Origin: CAYJRR01 sp964372275 [NCBI: uncultured bacterium]
Lineage (GTDB): Bacteria; CAYJRR01
Direction: 5' to 3'
DNA length: 37,050 nt
Assembly (NCBI GenBank): GCA_964372275.1
Contig: CAYJRR010000034.1
Span: 1-37,050, forward strand
Positions 25,815 to 33,718 of this stretch are shown here, one piece after another; the first letter of the stretch is position 1, and every line of letters starts with the position of its first letter. The translations under genes and the position numbers were made by a program. The notes below the pieces were generated by a model, which searched no databases, was not told the origin of the DNA, and worked only from the letters and a program-made list of their open reading frames with translations.

Positions 25815-27613
25815 TCGGAATCCCTCCGGCCCTTCTTGCCGCCCTTCTTCCCGGCCTTGCCTTGCAGCGCCTCGCGCAGGTCATCGCCCATCAGCGAGCC
25901 GAGGCTGCCCGGCTTGGGCAAGTTCTTCCCCTTGGCCACGTAGCTCTCGATCTCCGCCGCCTCGCTCGCCTGCCCCAGCGCCTTGATCGAGAGCGAGATC
26001 TTGCGCTCCTGCGGGTCGACCGAGATCACCATCGCGTCGACGTTCTGGCCGACGGTGAACTCCGACGCCGGATTCTCGATGCGCCGGTCGGCGATCTCGG
26101 AGACGTGCACCAGCCCCTCGATCCCCGGCTCCAGCTCGACGAACAGGCCGAAGTCGGTGATGTTCTGGACCGCGCCCGACACCCGCGTGCCGATGCCGTA
26201 CTTCTCCTCGACCGCGTTCCAGGGGTTGTCGGTCAGTTGCTTGATCCCGAGGGAGAAGCGCTCGTTCTCCGGGTCGATGTTGAGCACCACCGCCTCGACG
26301 TCCTGGCCCTTCTTGTAGAGGTCGGAGGGGTGCTTCACCTTCTGCGTCCAGGAGAGGTCGGAGACGTGGACCAGTCCGTCGATCCCGTCCTCGATGCCGA
26401 CGAAGATCCCGAAGTCGGTGATGTTCCGGACCTTGCCCGCGATCTTGGAACCGACGGGATACTTCTCCTCCAGCGTCTTCCACGGGTTCTCGTTCACCTG
26501 CTTCATGCCGAGCGAGATCCGCTTGTTCTCGACGTCGATGTCGAGCACCGCCGCCTCGACCTGGTCGCCGACGTTGACGATCTGGCTCGGGTGCTTGACC
26601 CTCTTGGTCCAGCTCATCTCCGAGATGTGGATCAGCCCTTCCACGCCAGGCTCGATCTCGACGAACGCGCCGTAGTCGGTGAGGGAGACGACCTTCCCCT
26701 TGATGCGGGTCGCCGGCGGGAACTTCTCGCCGGCCGCGGCCCACGGATCGGGGGTGATCTGCTTGAAACCGAGCGACACCCGCTCGGTCTTGGCGTCGTA
26801 CTTGATGACCTTGACCTTCACCTCGTCGCCGACCTGGAACAGCTCCGACGGATGCTGGATGCGACCCCAGCTCATGTCGGTGATGTGCAGGAGGCCGTCC
26901 AGCCCCCCGAGGTCGATGAAGGCTCCGTAGTCGGTGATGTTCTTGACGATGCCGTCGACGATCTTCCCCTCTTCGAGGCGCTCGACGGTGTCCTTCTTCA
27001 GGGCCTCGCGCTCCTTCTCCAGGAGCGCCCGGCGCGAGAGCACGATGTTGCCGCGCTTCTTGTTGAACTTGATCACCTTGAACTTGAACCGCTGCCCGAG
27101 GAGCGCGTCCAGGTTCTTCACCGGCCGCAGATCGACCTGGGAACCCGGCAAGAACGCCTTCACGCCGATGTCGACGCTGAGGCCCCCCTTCACGCGGGCG
27201 ACGATCGCCCCTTCGACCACCTGGTCTTTCTCGCACGCTTCGGAGATCTTGTCCCAGGCGCGGACCATGTCGGCCTTGTGCTTGGAGAGCACGACCTGGC
27301 CGAGGTCGTTCTCGGTCGACTCGATCATCACGTCGATCTCGTCGCCGGGCTTGACGGTGATCTCGCCGCGTCCGTCACGGAACTCGTCGAGGGCGATCGT
27401 CCCTTCCGACTTGTAGCCGATGTCGACGACCGCCTGCTCGCCCGCGATCTTCATCACCGTCCCGCGGACGACTTCCCCTTCGCGGAACTTGTCCTCTTTG
27501 AGCGACTGCTCGAAAAGCTCCGCGAACGACATCTCGCCGCCGCCCGAACCCTCCGATGCCGGCTGCGCCAAAAGGGCCTCCGCCGACGTGAGTACGAGGT
27601 TGACCTTCTCCAT
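25811..27613 (-). CDS. rpsA: 30S ribosomal protein S1
   Basis: RNA-binding ribosomal protein that captures mRNA for initiation. It has 600 residues, slightly longer than the E. coli protein (557). Six S1 (OB-fold) domains follow each other from about residue 44 to 550. The later ones carry the repeated pattern ITDYGAFIDLGGLDGLLHITDMSW, GKVVSLTDYGAFVEIEPGVEG, RNITDFGIFVGIEDGIDGLVH and so on. The tail after 560 is Lys/Gly-rich (GKAGKKGGKKGRR). ATG 27613 is used; an in-frame ATG 27 codons later (MSFAELFEQSLK) is a serious alternative because S1 proteins often begin there. A strong promoter-like sequence lies about 110 bases upstream, so rpsA probably begins a transcription unit within the long gene run. 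Confidence 0.97.
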   Translation of the reverse strand: MEKVNLVLTSAEALLAQPASEGSGGGEMSFAELFEQSLKEDKFREGEVVRGTVMKIAGEQAVVDIGYKSEGTIALDEFRDGRGEITVKPGDEIDVMIESTENDLGQVVLSKHKADMVRAWDKISEACEKDQVVEGAIVARVKGGLSVDIGVKAFLPGSQVDLRPVKNLDALLGQRFKFKVIKFNKKRGNIVLSRRALLEKEREALKKDTVERLEEGKIVDGIVKNITDYGAFIDLGGLDGLLHITDMSWGRIQHPSELFQVGDEVKVKVIKYDAKTERVSLGFKQITPDPWAAAGEKFPPATRIKGKVVSLTDYGAFVEIEPGVEGLIHISEMSWTKRVKHPSQIVNVGDQVEAAVLDIDVENKRISLGMKQVNENPWKTLEEKYPVGSKIAGKVRNITDFGIFVGIEDGIDGLVHVSDLSWTQKVKHPSDLYKKGQDVEAVVLNIDPENERFSLGIKQLTDNPWNAVEEKYGIGTRVSGAVQNITDFGLFVELEPGIEGLVHVSEIADRRIENPASEFTVGQNVDAMVISVDPQERKISLSIKALGQASEAAEIESYVAKGKNLPKPGSLGSLMGDDLREALQGKAGKKGGKKGRRDSE

Positions 27614-27724
27614 ACCTGTTGCGCCGTTTCCTTGTCCTTCGCCCGGGCTCGCCGCGACCCGTCCAACAACGGGAGCGACGCCCCGCCCGGGGCTGTTTGC
27701 CGACTGGGGGGTCGGAATCGTGGG

Positions 27725-27753
27725 TTTCTAACGGTTTCGTCCGGCCCTGTCAA
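27725..27753 (-). promoter_or_regulatory. Sigma70-type promoter upstream of rpsA
   Basis: Minus strand: TTGACA (27753-27748), 17-base spacer, TAGAAA (27730-27725). The -35 is a perfect consensus, the spacing is ideal and the -10 matches 4 of 6 bases. It lies in the 194-base gap between cmk and rpsA and would give a leader of about 105 bases containing a GCCCC/GGGGC hairpin (27681-27695 region), a plausible place for S1 autoregulation. Confidence 0.65.
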
Positions 27754-27762
27754 AGCCTTTGA
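27750..27762. promoter_or_regulatory. Palindrome overlapping the rpsA -35 box
   Basis: TCAAAG-C-CTTTGA is a perfect 6-base inverted repeat with a one-base centre. It overlaps the proposed TTGACA by four bases, a position where a bound protein would block or modulate the promoter. Symmetry and position are the only evidence. Confidence 0.35.
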
Positions 27763-27796
27763 ATTCCGGCCGAGTATAGGCGTCGGGTGCCGGAAT
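27763..27796 (-). terminator. Hairpin after cmk
   Basis: ATTCCGGC (27763-27770) pairs perfectly with GCCGGAAT (27789-27796), with an 18-base loop, 11 bases downstream of the cmk stop. There is no T-run after it on the minus strand, so termination would be U-less or partial. Confidence 0.3.
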
Positions 27797-27807
27797 CCAA
27801 CCGTTGC

Positions 27808-28503
27808 CTACCCGCGCAAGCAGCGCTCGATGGCCCGGACCTTGTCGGCGAGGACCTCGGCCGTCTGGTCGATCGTCCAGTCGCCTCCGTCGACCACCTC
27901 GGCATCGTCGGCCGGCTTCATCGGCGCCAGGTCGCGCGCGGCGTCGTCGCGGTCCCGCTTCTCGACGTCGGCGCGTGTCTGCTCGAGCGTGATCGAGGGG
28001 TCGACCGCGGCAAGCTCTCGGTGGCGGCGCCGGACGCGGACCTCCATCGAGGCGGTGAGGAAGAACTTCGCCTCGGCGTCGGGAAAGACGACCGTGCCGA
28101 TGTCGCGCCCCTCCAGCACCGCCCCTCCGGCGGATCCGAGCCGGCGCTGCAGCTCGAGAAGGCCCGCGCGCACCGGACGCCGCGCGCTGACCGCGCTGGC
28201 GGCGCGGCTGATCTCCGGGGTGCGGATCAAGCCGGAGACGTCCTCCCCGTCGAGGAAGACCCGCGAGCCGGCCGCCGCCGTCCCGGGCTCGAGGCGCAGG
28301 TCGATCGTTCGCAGGAGCGTCTCCAGGCGCGCGTCGTCGTCGAACGGGATTCCGCGCCGCGTGGCCGCGAGACCCACCGTCCGGTAGAGCGCGCCGGTGT
28401 CGATGTGGACGTAGCCGAGGATCTCGGCCAGCCGCTTCGAGACGGTGCTCTTCCCCGCCCCGGACGGGCCGTCGACCGCGACGACCGGACGTGCGCGCCT
28501 CAC
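27808..28503 (-). CDS. cmk: Cytidylate kinase
   Basis: Phosphorylates CMP and dCMP using ATP. It has 231 residues. The P-loop is VAVDGPSGAGKSTVSKRLA at the N-terminus, followed by YVHIDTGALYRTV, the insert domain, LEGRDIGTVVFPDAEAKFFLTAS and RDRDDAARDLAPMKPADDA, all typical of bacterial Cmk. The start GTG at 28503 overlaps the aroA TGA (GTGA), with GGAGG upstream. The aroA-cmk-rpsA order is widely conserved. Complete. Confidence 0.97.
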   Translation of the reverse strand: MRRARPVVAVDGPSGAGKSTVSKRLAEILGYVHIDTGALYRTVGLAATRRGIPFDDDARLETLLRTIDLRLEPGTAAAGSRVFLDGEDVSGLIRTPEISRAASAVSARRPVRAGLLELQRRLGSAGGAVLEGRDIGTVVFPDAEAKFFLTASMEVRVRRRHRELAAVDPSITLEQTRADVEKRDRDDAARDLAPMKPADDAEVVDGGDWTIDQTAEVLADKVRAIERCLRG

Positions 28504-29804
28504 AGCGCCTCCGTCACCTTCTCCAGGTCCTCGAAGAACCCCGGGTAACTCGTTTCGACGCAGGCCACGTCCTCGATCACCGTTTCGCCGCTCGCAAAGC
28601 ACCCGGCGATCGCCGCGGTCATCGCCAGGCGGTGATCGCCTCCGCTCGAGACGCGCGCGCCGCGCAGCTCGCCCCCTCCTTCGATCGCGAGCCCCTCCCC
28701 TGACTCCTCCACCTTCGCCCCGAACGCACGGAGAAGCCGCGCCGTGCCGGCGAGCCGGTCGGACTCCTTCACGCGAAGTTCGGAGGCGCCGACGATGCGG
28801 GTCGTCCCGGCCGCTCGTGTCGCCGCCAGTGCCAGGACCGGCACTTCGTCGACCAGCGCCGGGATCTCGGCGGACGGGATCTCCGTGGCCGAAAGCGAGG
28901 TCGCGGTCGAGACGACGAGATCGCCGATCGGCTCGCCGGAGGCCTCGCGCTCCCCCTCGATCGCCACCTTGGCCCCCATCCGCCGGAGCGCCTGCACCAA
29001 CCCCAGCCGCGTCGGGTTGACACCCACCGCCGCGAGACGGAGCTGCGACTTCGGACATCCCAGTGCGCCGACCAGGAAGAAGGCGGCCGACGACGGGTCG
29101 CCGGGAACGAACACTTCCTGGGCGTCGAGCGCTCCCCCCCCCTTGATCGAGACGTATCCGGGCCGCCGGGTGAGGGCCGCGCCGAAGTGGAGCAGCATCC
29201 GTTCGGTGTGGTCGCGGCTCTCGCCAGGCTCGGCAATCGACGTGATCCCCTCGGCGCGAAGCGCCGCGAGGAGGATCGCCGACTTCACCTGGGAGCTCGC
29301 GACCGGGAGCTGGTGCGCCACCGCCCGAAGCGGAGCACCGCGGATTCCGAACGGCGCGCGGGTGTCGCCCTTCGCGCCGAGCACCGAGGCCCCCATCGCC
29401 TGGAGCGGCCGGAGCACCCGGTCCATCGGCCGGCGCCGGATCGACTCGTCGCCGGTGAAGAAGGTGGTGAACGGCAGCGACGCGGCGAAGCCGGCCAACA
29501 GCCGGATCGAGGTGCCGGAGTTCCCGCAGTCGATCACCCGCTCGGGCTCGGCGAGCGGGCTCGCGCCGACCGAGGCCGCCCCCGCCACCTTCCAGGCCTT
29601 CGGGGTGCGCTTGATCTTCACCCCGAACGCCTCCACCGCCGCGGCGGTGGCACGGCAGTCGAGTCCGAGCAGCGGTCGGGTCACCGTCGTCTCGCCCTTG
29701 GCGAGGGCCCCGAGGAGGAAGGCGCGATGGGTGATCGACTTGTCGCCGGGGGGCTCGAGCTCTCCGCGAAAGCGGCGCGGACCTTTGACGGTGTAGCGCT
29801 TCAC
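28500..29804 (-). CDS. aroA: 3-phosphoshikimate 1-carboxyvinyltransferase (EPSP synthase)
   Basis: Joins PEP to shikimate-3-phosphate, the sixth shikimate-pathway step. It has 434 residues. Key segments are LEPPGDKSITHRAFLLGALAKG (substrate Lys, Ser and Arg), DCGNSGTSIRLLAG, PMDRVLRPLQAMGA, SSQVKSAILLAAL, ESRDHTERML, FVPGDPSSAAFFL, the catalytic Asp segment PALVDEVPVLALAA, ELRVKESDRL and GGDHRLAMTAAIAG. The start GTG at 29804 overlaps the tyrA TGA (GTGA), with AGGAGG upstream. The DCGNSGTS loop has Gly-Asn-Ser-Gly-Thr, as expected. The substrate-site sequence looks like the class with 'GDKSI' (class II-like features) rather than the E. coli 'GSKS' form. Confidence 0.97.
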   Translation of the reverse strand: MKRYTVKGPRRFRGELEPPGDKSITHRAFLLGALAKGETTVTRPLLGLDCRATAAAVEAFGVKIKRTPKAWKVAGAASVGASPLAEPERVIDCGNSGTSIRLLAGFAASLPFTTFFTGDESIRRRPMDRVLRPLQAMGASVLGAKGDTRAPFGIRGAPLRAVAHQLPVASSQVKSAILLAALRAEGITSIAEPGESRDHTERMLLHFGAALTRRPGYVSIKGGGALDAQEVFVPGDPSSAAFFLVGALGCPKSQLRLAAVGVNPTRLGLVQALRRMGAKVAIEGEREASGEPIGDLVVSTATSLSATEIPSAEIPALVDEVPVLALAATRAAGTTRIVGASELRVKESDRLAGTARLLRAFGAKVEESGEGLAIEGGGELRGARVSSGGDHRLAMTAAIAGCFASGETVIEDVACVETSYPGFFEDLEKVTEAL

Positions 29805-30691
29805 GTCGCAACGCCTCCTTCGGGAGGGACGGTCCCTTTCAGGTCCCGGATCGCCTCGAGCAGCATCGCCAGCTCCCGTTCCCCCATGCCGATCGCCGCG
29901 TCGAGCTCTCCGAGCGTCTCCTGGAAGGCGGCCAGCGTCTCCTTGACCGCCGGCCGGTTCATGCGGAACAGCTGCGTCCACAACGCGGGGTCGCTGGCGG
30001 CGACGCGGGTGGCCCCGGCGAACGACGGCCCGGCGATTTTGGCCACGCGCGCCGCCCCCGCCTTCGCGGCGAGCTCCTCCCCGGCCGCCAGGCGCGACGC
30101 GGTGAGCTGCAGGGCGTAGGCGATCAGGTGCGGCAGGTGGCTGACGCTGGCGACCAGCCGGTCGTGCGACTCGAGCCCTTCGTACGACACCTCCGCGCCC
30201 AGGCTTCGCCAGAAGGCGCCGGCGGTCGTGTAGGTGGTGAGGTTCGTCTCTTCGGTCGGGGTGAGGATCACCGGGCGGCCGACGAACAGGTCGGGATCGG
30301 CCGCGCCCGGCCCTTGCCCGGCGGTGCCGGCCATCGGATGCCCGCCGACGAAGCGCGCCGCGTCGTCGCCCGCGTCGCGCAACACCGCCGCCACCACCGG
30401 CGCCTTCAGGCCGGTGCAGTCGGTGACGAGCGCGTTCGGCGCCGCCTCGAGCGCGCCGACGACCGCCGCCGCCGCCTCGGAGGGCGGGACGGCGACGACC
30501 ACCAGGTCGGCGGAGGGGCTCTCCGGCATCGTCGCCGCGACGGCGTCGACCAGCCCCTTGGCCTGCGCCAGCGCCCGATGCGCCGGGTCGATCTCCACCC
30601 CGATCACCCGCTCGGCGAGCCTGCGTTTCTTGACCGCCGCGCCGACCGAGCCGCCGATCTGGCCCACCCCGACGATGACCAAGTCGCGCAT
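29801..30691 (-). CDS. tyrA: Prephenate (or arogenate) dehydrogenase
   Basis: Oxidative decarboxylation of prephenate toward tyrosine. It has 296 residues. The N-terminal Rossmann nucleotide site is VIVGVGQIGGSVGAAVKKR, with an acidic residue after the second strand (VIGVEIDPAH) suggesting NAD preference. The catalytic His is expected in GGHPMAGTAGQGP, and the conserved SHLPHLIAYAL segment follows. The C-terminal helical dimerisation region is present. No chorismate mutase or ACT domain is fused. ATG 30691 lies 7 bases after the hisC stop. Whether prephenate or arogenate is the main substrate cannot be read from the sequence. Confidence 0.95.
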   Translation of the reverse strand: MRDLVIVGVGQIGGSVGAAVKKRRLAERVIGVEIDPAHRALAQAKGLVDAVAATMPESPSADLVVVAVPPSEAAAAVVGALEAAPNALVTDCTGLKAPVVAAVLRDAGDDAARFVGGHPMAGTAGQGPGAADPDLFVGRPVILTPTEETNLTTYTTAGAFWRSLGAEVSYEGLESHDRLVASVSHLPHLIAYALQLTASRLAAGEELAAKAGAARVAKIAGPSFAGATRVAASDPALWTQLFRMNRPAVKETLAAFQETLGELDAAIGMGERELAMLLEAIRDLKGTVPPEGGVAT

Positions 30692-30698
30692 CGCCGTC

Positions 30699-31787
30699 CT
30701 ACCCGTTGAGCACCGACTGGGCGGCGGCGAGAAGTCGGCGATTCTGCGCCTCGGTCCCGACCGTGATCCGCACCAGGCTCGGACCGACCGGCCGGACGAT
30801 CACCGCGCGCCGGATCATCGCCTCGAAGAACGCGCGGGAGGGCTGCCGTACGTCGGCGAGCACGAAGTTGGCCTGCGACGGCCAGACGGTGACCCCGAGC
30901 TTCGGCAGCTCGCGGGCGAGGAGGTCGATCCCCGCCGCCGCAACACTCCGGGAACGAAGGACATGCGATTCGTCGTCGAGCGCGGCCAAGGCCGCCGCCT
31001 GGGCGACGCTGTTGACGTTGAACGCCGGTCGCACCTTCTCCATCGCGGCGACCATCTCCGGGGAGGCGACGCCATAGCCGACCCGCAGACCGGCCAGGCC
31101 GTAGATCTTGGAGAAGGTGCGCGTGGTCAGGATCCTCCGCGCGCCGTCGTGGTACCGAAGCGAATCGGGGAACTCGGGATCGCGCACGTACTCGACGTAG
31201 GCCTCGTCCATCACCAGCACCACGTCGTCGGGGAGCTTCCCGAGGAACGTCTCCAGCTCGCGGCGGCGCACGATCGACCCGGTCGGATTGTTCGGGTTGG
31301 CGATGAAGATCAACTTCGTCCGCGGTCCCACCGCCGCGGCGAGCGCGTCCAGGTCGTAGGCCATGTCGCGGACCGGCACCTCGACGAAGCGCCGCCCCGC
31401 GGTCTGGGCGGCGAGCTTGTAGACGACGAAGGTGAGGTTCGCGGTGAGGACCTCTTCGTCCGGCCGGACGAAGGCCCGGACGGCGATCTCCAACAGTTCG
31501 TGGCTGCCGTCGCCGAAGACCAGGTGGCCGGGCGGAACGCCGAGCCGTCGACCGAGCGCGGCGCGGAGGTAGGGGCAGGTGCTCTCCGGGTAGAGCCAGA
31601 CGTCGCCGGCGAAGGCGCGGATCGCCTCGATCGCCTTCGGCGCCGGTCCGAGGCAGTTCTCGTTGGAGGCCAGCTTCAGCGCGTCGGGCACGCCGTACTC
31701 GCGCTCCACCTCCTTGACCGGCTTCCCCGGCACGTAGGGGGCGATCGCGTCGAGGTAGTCGGGGGTGAGCGGGCGGGGCGCGGCCAT
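30699..31787 (-). CDS. hisC: Histidinol-phosphate / aromatic aminotransferase
   Basis: PLP-dependent class I/II aminotransferase of 362 residues. Landmarks are KLASNENCLGPAPKA at the N-terminus, GDGSHELLE, FIANPNNPTGS, DEAYVEY, and the PLP lysine in TRTFSKIYGLAGLRVGYG, then NVNSVAQAAALAAL and RITVG. Its place between pheA and tyrA matches the hisHb/hisC2 gene of the aromatic supraoperon, where the enzyme often acts on phenylpyruvate or hydroxyphenylpyruvate, so aromatic transamination is probable beside or instead of histidine synthesis. Three starts are possible: GTG 31811 (8-base overlap with pheA), GTG 31799, or ATG 31787; ATG is given, but none has a clear ribosome-binding site. Confidence 0.93.
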   Translation of the reverse strand: MAAPRPLTPDYLDAIAPYVPGKPVKEVEREYGVPDALKLASNENCLGPAPKAIEAIRAFAGDVWLYPESTCPYLRAALGRRLGVPPGHLVFGDGSHELLEIAVRAFVRPDEEVLTANLTFVVYKLAAQTAGRRFVEVPVRDMAYDLDALAAAVGPRTKLIFIANPNNPTGSIVRRRELETFLGKLPDDVVLVMDEAYVEYVRDPEFPDSLRYHDGARRILTTRTFSKIYGLAGLRVGYGVASPEMVAAMEKVRPAFNVNSVAQAAALAALDDESHVLRSRSVAAAGIDLLARELPKLGVTVWPSQANFVLADVRQPSRAFFEAMIRRAVIVRPVGPSLVRITVGTEAQNRRLLAAAQSVLNG

Positions 31788-31803
31788 TCGTCGGCTCACG
31801 GAG

Positions 31804-32661
31804 TCAATCACGCATTCGACCCCGCGGATAGCTTCCGAGCACCCGCACCAGCGCGCCGCCGGCGGAGAGCTCCGTGAGCGCCCGCGCGAGCGGCGGATCG
31901 GCCCGGTGGCCTTCGAGGTCGGCGAAGAACTGGTAGCGCCATCGCGCCAGCGACGAGGAGAGCCCGGCCTTCAGCGGGCGGGCCTCGATCCTCCGGAGGT
32001 TGACGCCGCGCCGCCCGAAGGCGGCCAGGAGTTTGGCCACGGCCCCCGGCTCGTCGCGGGGGACGAGCACGCAGCTCGTCTGGTCGTCCCCGGTGGGCGC
32101 CGGCGGGTCGCCGCCGACGACCAGGGCCCGGACGGTCGCTCCGTCGGCGCGAAGCAGGATCTCGCCGGTGACCGGGATGTGACCGTCGGCGATGGCGTCG
32201 AGCGCCGGACCGAGGAAGCCGTGGCGGCTGTCCTCGACGGCGAGCACGCCGTAGGCCGCCCAGCCGCGCGCCACCGCCTCGATCGCCTCCGGACCGCCGA
32301 TCTCGCTCCGCAGCCGGGCGGCCGCCCCGAATCGACGCCGCGCGGCGGCGCGGCCCGCCTCGTCGGCGACCGCGATCGTCAGCGGCCCCTCGAGCGCCAG
32401 GCTCGCCGACATCACCTCGCGGAAGACGGCCTCGATCGCCTCGTCGGGGAACGGTCCGGGATTGGCCGACACCATCCGCGCCAGCACCTCGCGCTCGCGG
32501 GCCGGCGCGTGGAGCGCGAGCCCGCGCCGCGCCTTGGCCCGACCGATCGACTCGGCGAGCCGACCGCGCCGGGAGAGGAGCGCGAGCAGCTTGCGATCGA
32601 CGTCGTCGATCTCGGACCGCAGCCGCTCGATCTCGGGACTACGGCGTCGCGGCCTTGCCAT
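31804..32661 (-). CDS. pheA: P-protein-like chorismate mutase with shortened prephenate dehydratase region and ACT domain
   Basis: A 285-residue protein, against about 360 for ordinary chorismate mutase-prephenate dehydratase. Residues 8-90 form an AroQ chorismate mutase helix bundle ([22 protein letters not shown], then [10 protein letters not shown]). Residues 193-280 form an ACT domain ([40 protein letters not shown]). Between them the dehydratase part is only about 95 residues. Its first lobe is degenerate: the GPEGTF substrate motif reads ADEAGRAAA, and PIENS reads AVEDS. The whole second lobe is missing, and the catalytic TTRF motif is reduced to ATVRAL. It is probably a phenylalanine-sensing chorismate mutase without dehydratase activity. 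The start ATG 32661 overlaps accA by 23 bases. Confidence 0.85.
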   Translation of the reverse strand: MARPRRRSPEIERLRSEIDDVDRKLLALLSRRGRLAESIGRAKARRGLALHAPAREREVLARMVSANPGPFPDEAIEAVFREVMSASLALEGPLTIAVADEAGRAAARRRFGAAARLRSEIGGPEAIEAVARGWAAYGVLAVEDSRHGFLGPALDAIADGHIPVTGEILLRADGATVRALVVGGDPPAPTGDDQTSCVLVPRDEPGAVAKLLAAFGRRGVNLRRIEARPLKAGLSSSLARWRYQFFADLEGHRADPPLARALTELSAGGALVRVLGSYPRGRMRD

Positions 32662-33631
32662 TGGACTTCGGGGCGTTCGGGTCGGCGTAGGCGCCGATCT
32701 TCCGCAGCTTGCGGTAGCGGCTTTCCACCAGCTCCGGACCGGAGAGCTTGGAGAGCTCCGCCAGGTGGCTCCCCAGCGAGCGACCCAACGCCTTGGCCGC
32801 GGCGTCCCAGTCCCGGTGCGCGCCGCCGAGCGGCTCCTTCACCACTTCGTCGGCGATCCCCAGCCTCTCCGCGTCGGCGGCGGTGTAGCGGAGCGTCTCC
32901 GCCGCAAGCGACGCCTTGCTGGCGTCCTTCCAGAGGATCGACGCGCAGGCTTCGGGGCTGATCACCGAATAGATCGAGTACTCCATCATCAGGATCCGGT
33001 TGCCGACGCCGATCGCCAGCGCCCCGCCCGATCCCCCCTCTCCGATCACCGAGACGAGGATCGGGACCTCCAGCTTCGACATCACCAGCAGGTTCTTGGC
33101 GATCGCTTCGGCCTGCCCCCGCTCCTCGGCGCCGATCCCCGGGTAGGCCCCCGGCGTGTCGATGAAGGTGAAGATCGGCATCCGGAACCGCTCCGCCAGG
33201 CTCATCAGCCGGAGCGCCTTGCGATACCCCTCGGGGCGCGGCATCCCGAAGTTTCGCTTCACGTTCTCCTTGGTGTTCCGCCCCTTCTGGTGACCGATCA
33301 CCATCACCGTGCGCCCGTCGAGGGAGGCCAACCCCCCGAGGATCGAGGCGTCGTCCATGAAGTTGCGATCGCCGTGAAGCTCGACGAAGCCGGTGAAGAT
33401 CCGGTCGACGTAGTCGCGGGTGTAGGGACGGTTGCCGTGGCGCGACAGCTGGGTCTTCTGCCAGGGGGAGAGCTCCGCGAAGATCTCGGCGCGGAGCTTC
33501 CGGGCCTTCTGCTCGAGGGTGCGGATCTCGTCGTCGAAGCGGACCGAGCCGGCGGCAAGCCCCCGGAGCTCCTCGATCTTCCGCTCGAGATCGACGATCG
33601 GCTTTTCGAAGTCGAGGAAGAACTCGGCCAC
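32639..33631 (-). CDS. accA: Acetyl-CoA carboxylase carboxyltransferase alpha subunit
   Basis: Partner of AccD in malonyl-CoA synthesis. It has 330 residues. Family landmarks are [18 protein letters not shown] at the N-terminus, [86 protein letters not shown] and [16 protein letters not shown]. It is the first gene of the minus-strand aromatic/lipid run. A weak promoter (TTGAGG, 15-base spacer, TAGTAC) may lie about 30 bases upstream of ATG 33631. Gene order here puts accA where serC lies in the pseudomonad supraoperon. Confidence 0.97.
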   Translation of the reverse strand: MAEFFLDFEKPIVDLERKIEELRGLAAGSVRFDDEIRTLEQKARKLRAEIFAELSPWQKTQLSRHGNRPYTRDYVDRIFTGFVELHGDRNFMDDASILGGLASLDGRTVMVIGHQKGRNTKENVKRNFGMPRPEGYRKALRLMSLAERFRMPIFTFIDTPGAYPGIGAEERGQAEAIAKNLLVMSKLEVPILVSVIGEGGSGGALAIGVGNRILMMEYSIYSVISPEACASILWKDASKASLAAETLRYTAADAERLGIADEVVKEPLGGAHRDWDAAAKALGRSLGSHLAELSKLSGPELVESRYRKLRKIGAYADPNAPKSNGKAATP

Positions 33632-33697
33632 GGCGGGGTCCGTGTACTACAGCCGCGGGACGCCCCTCAAGAGATTCGTCCGCGCCTTCGCGCTACG

Positions 33698-33712
33698 TGG
33701 GGGCCTCCCCCA
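33698..33712 (-). terminator. Hairpin after the von Willebrand A lipoprotein gene
   Basis: TGGGGG-CCT-CCCCCA forms a perfect 6-base stem with a 3-base loop, 6 bases downstream of the stop at 33719-33721 and before accA. It lacks a T-run. The 87-base gap holds only this hairpin and the weak accA promoter candidate. Confidence 0.4.
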
Positions 33713-33718
33713 GACCCC

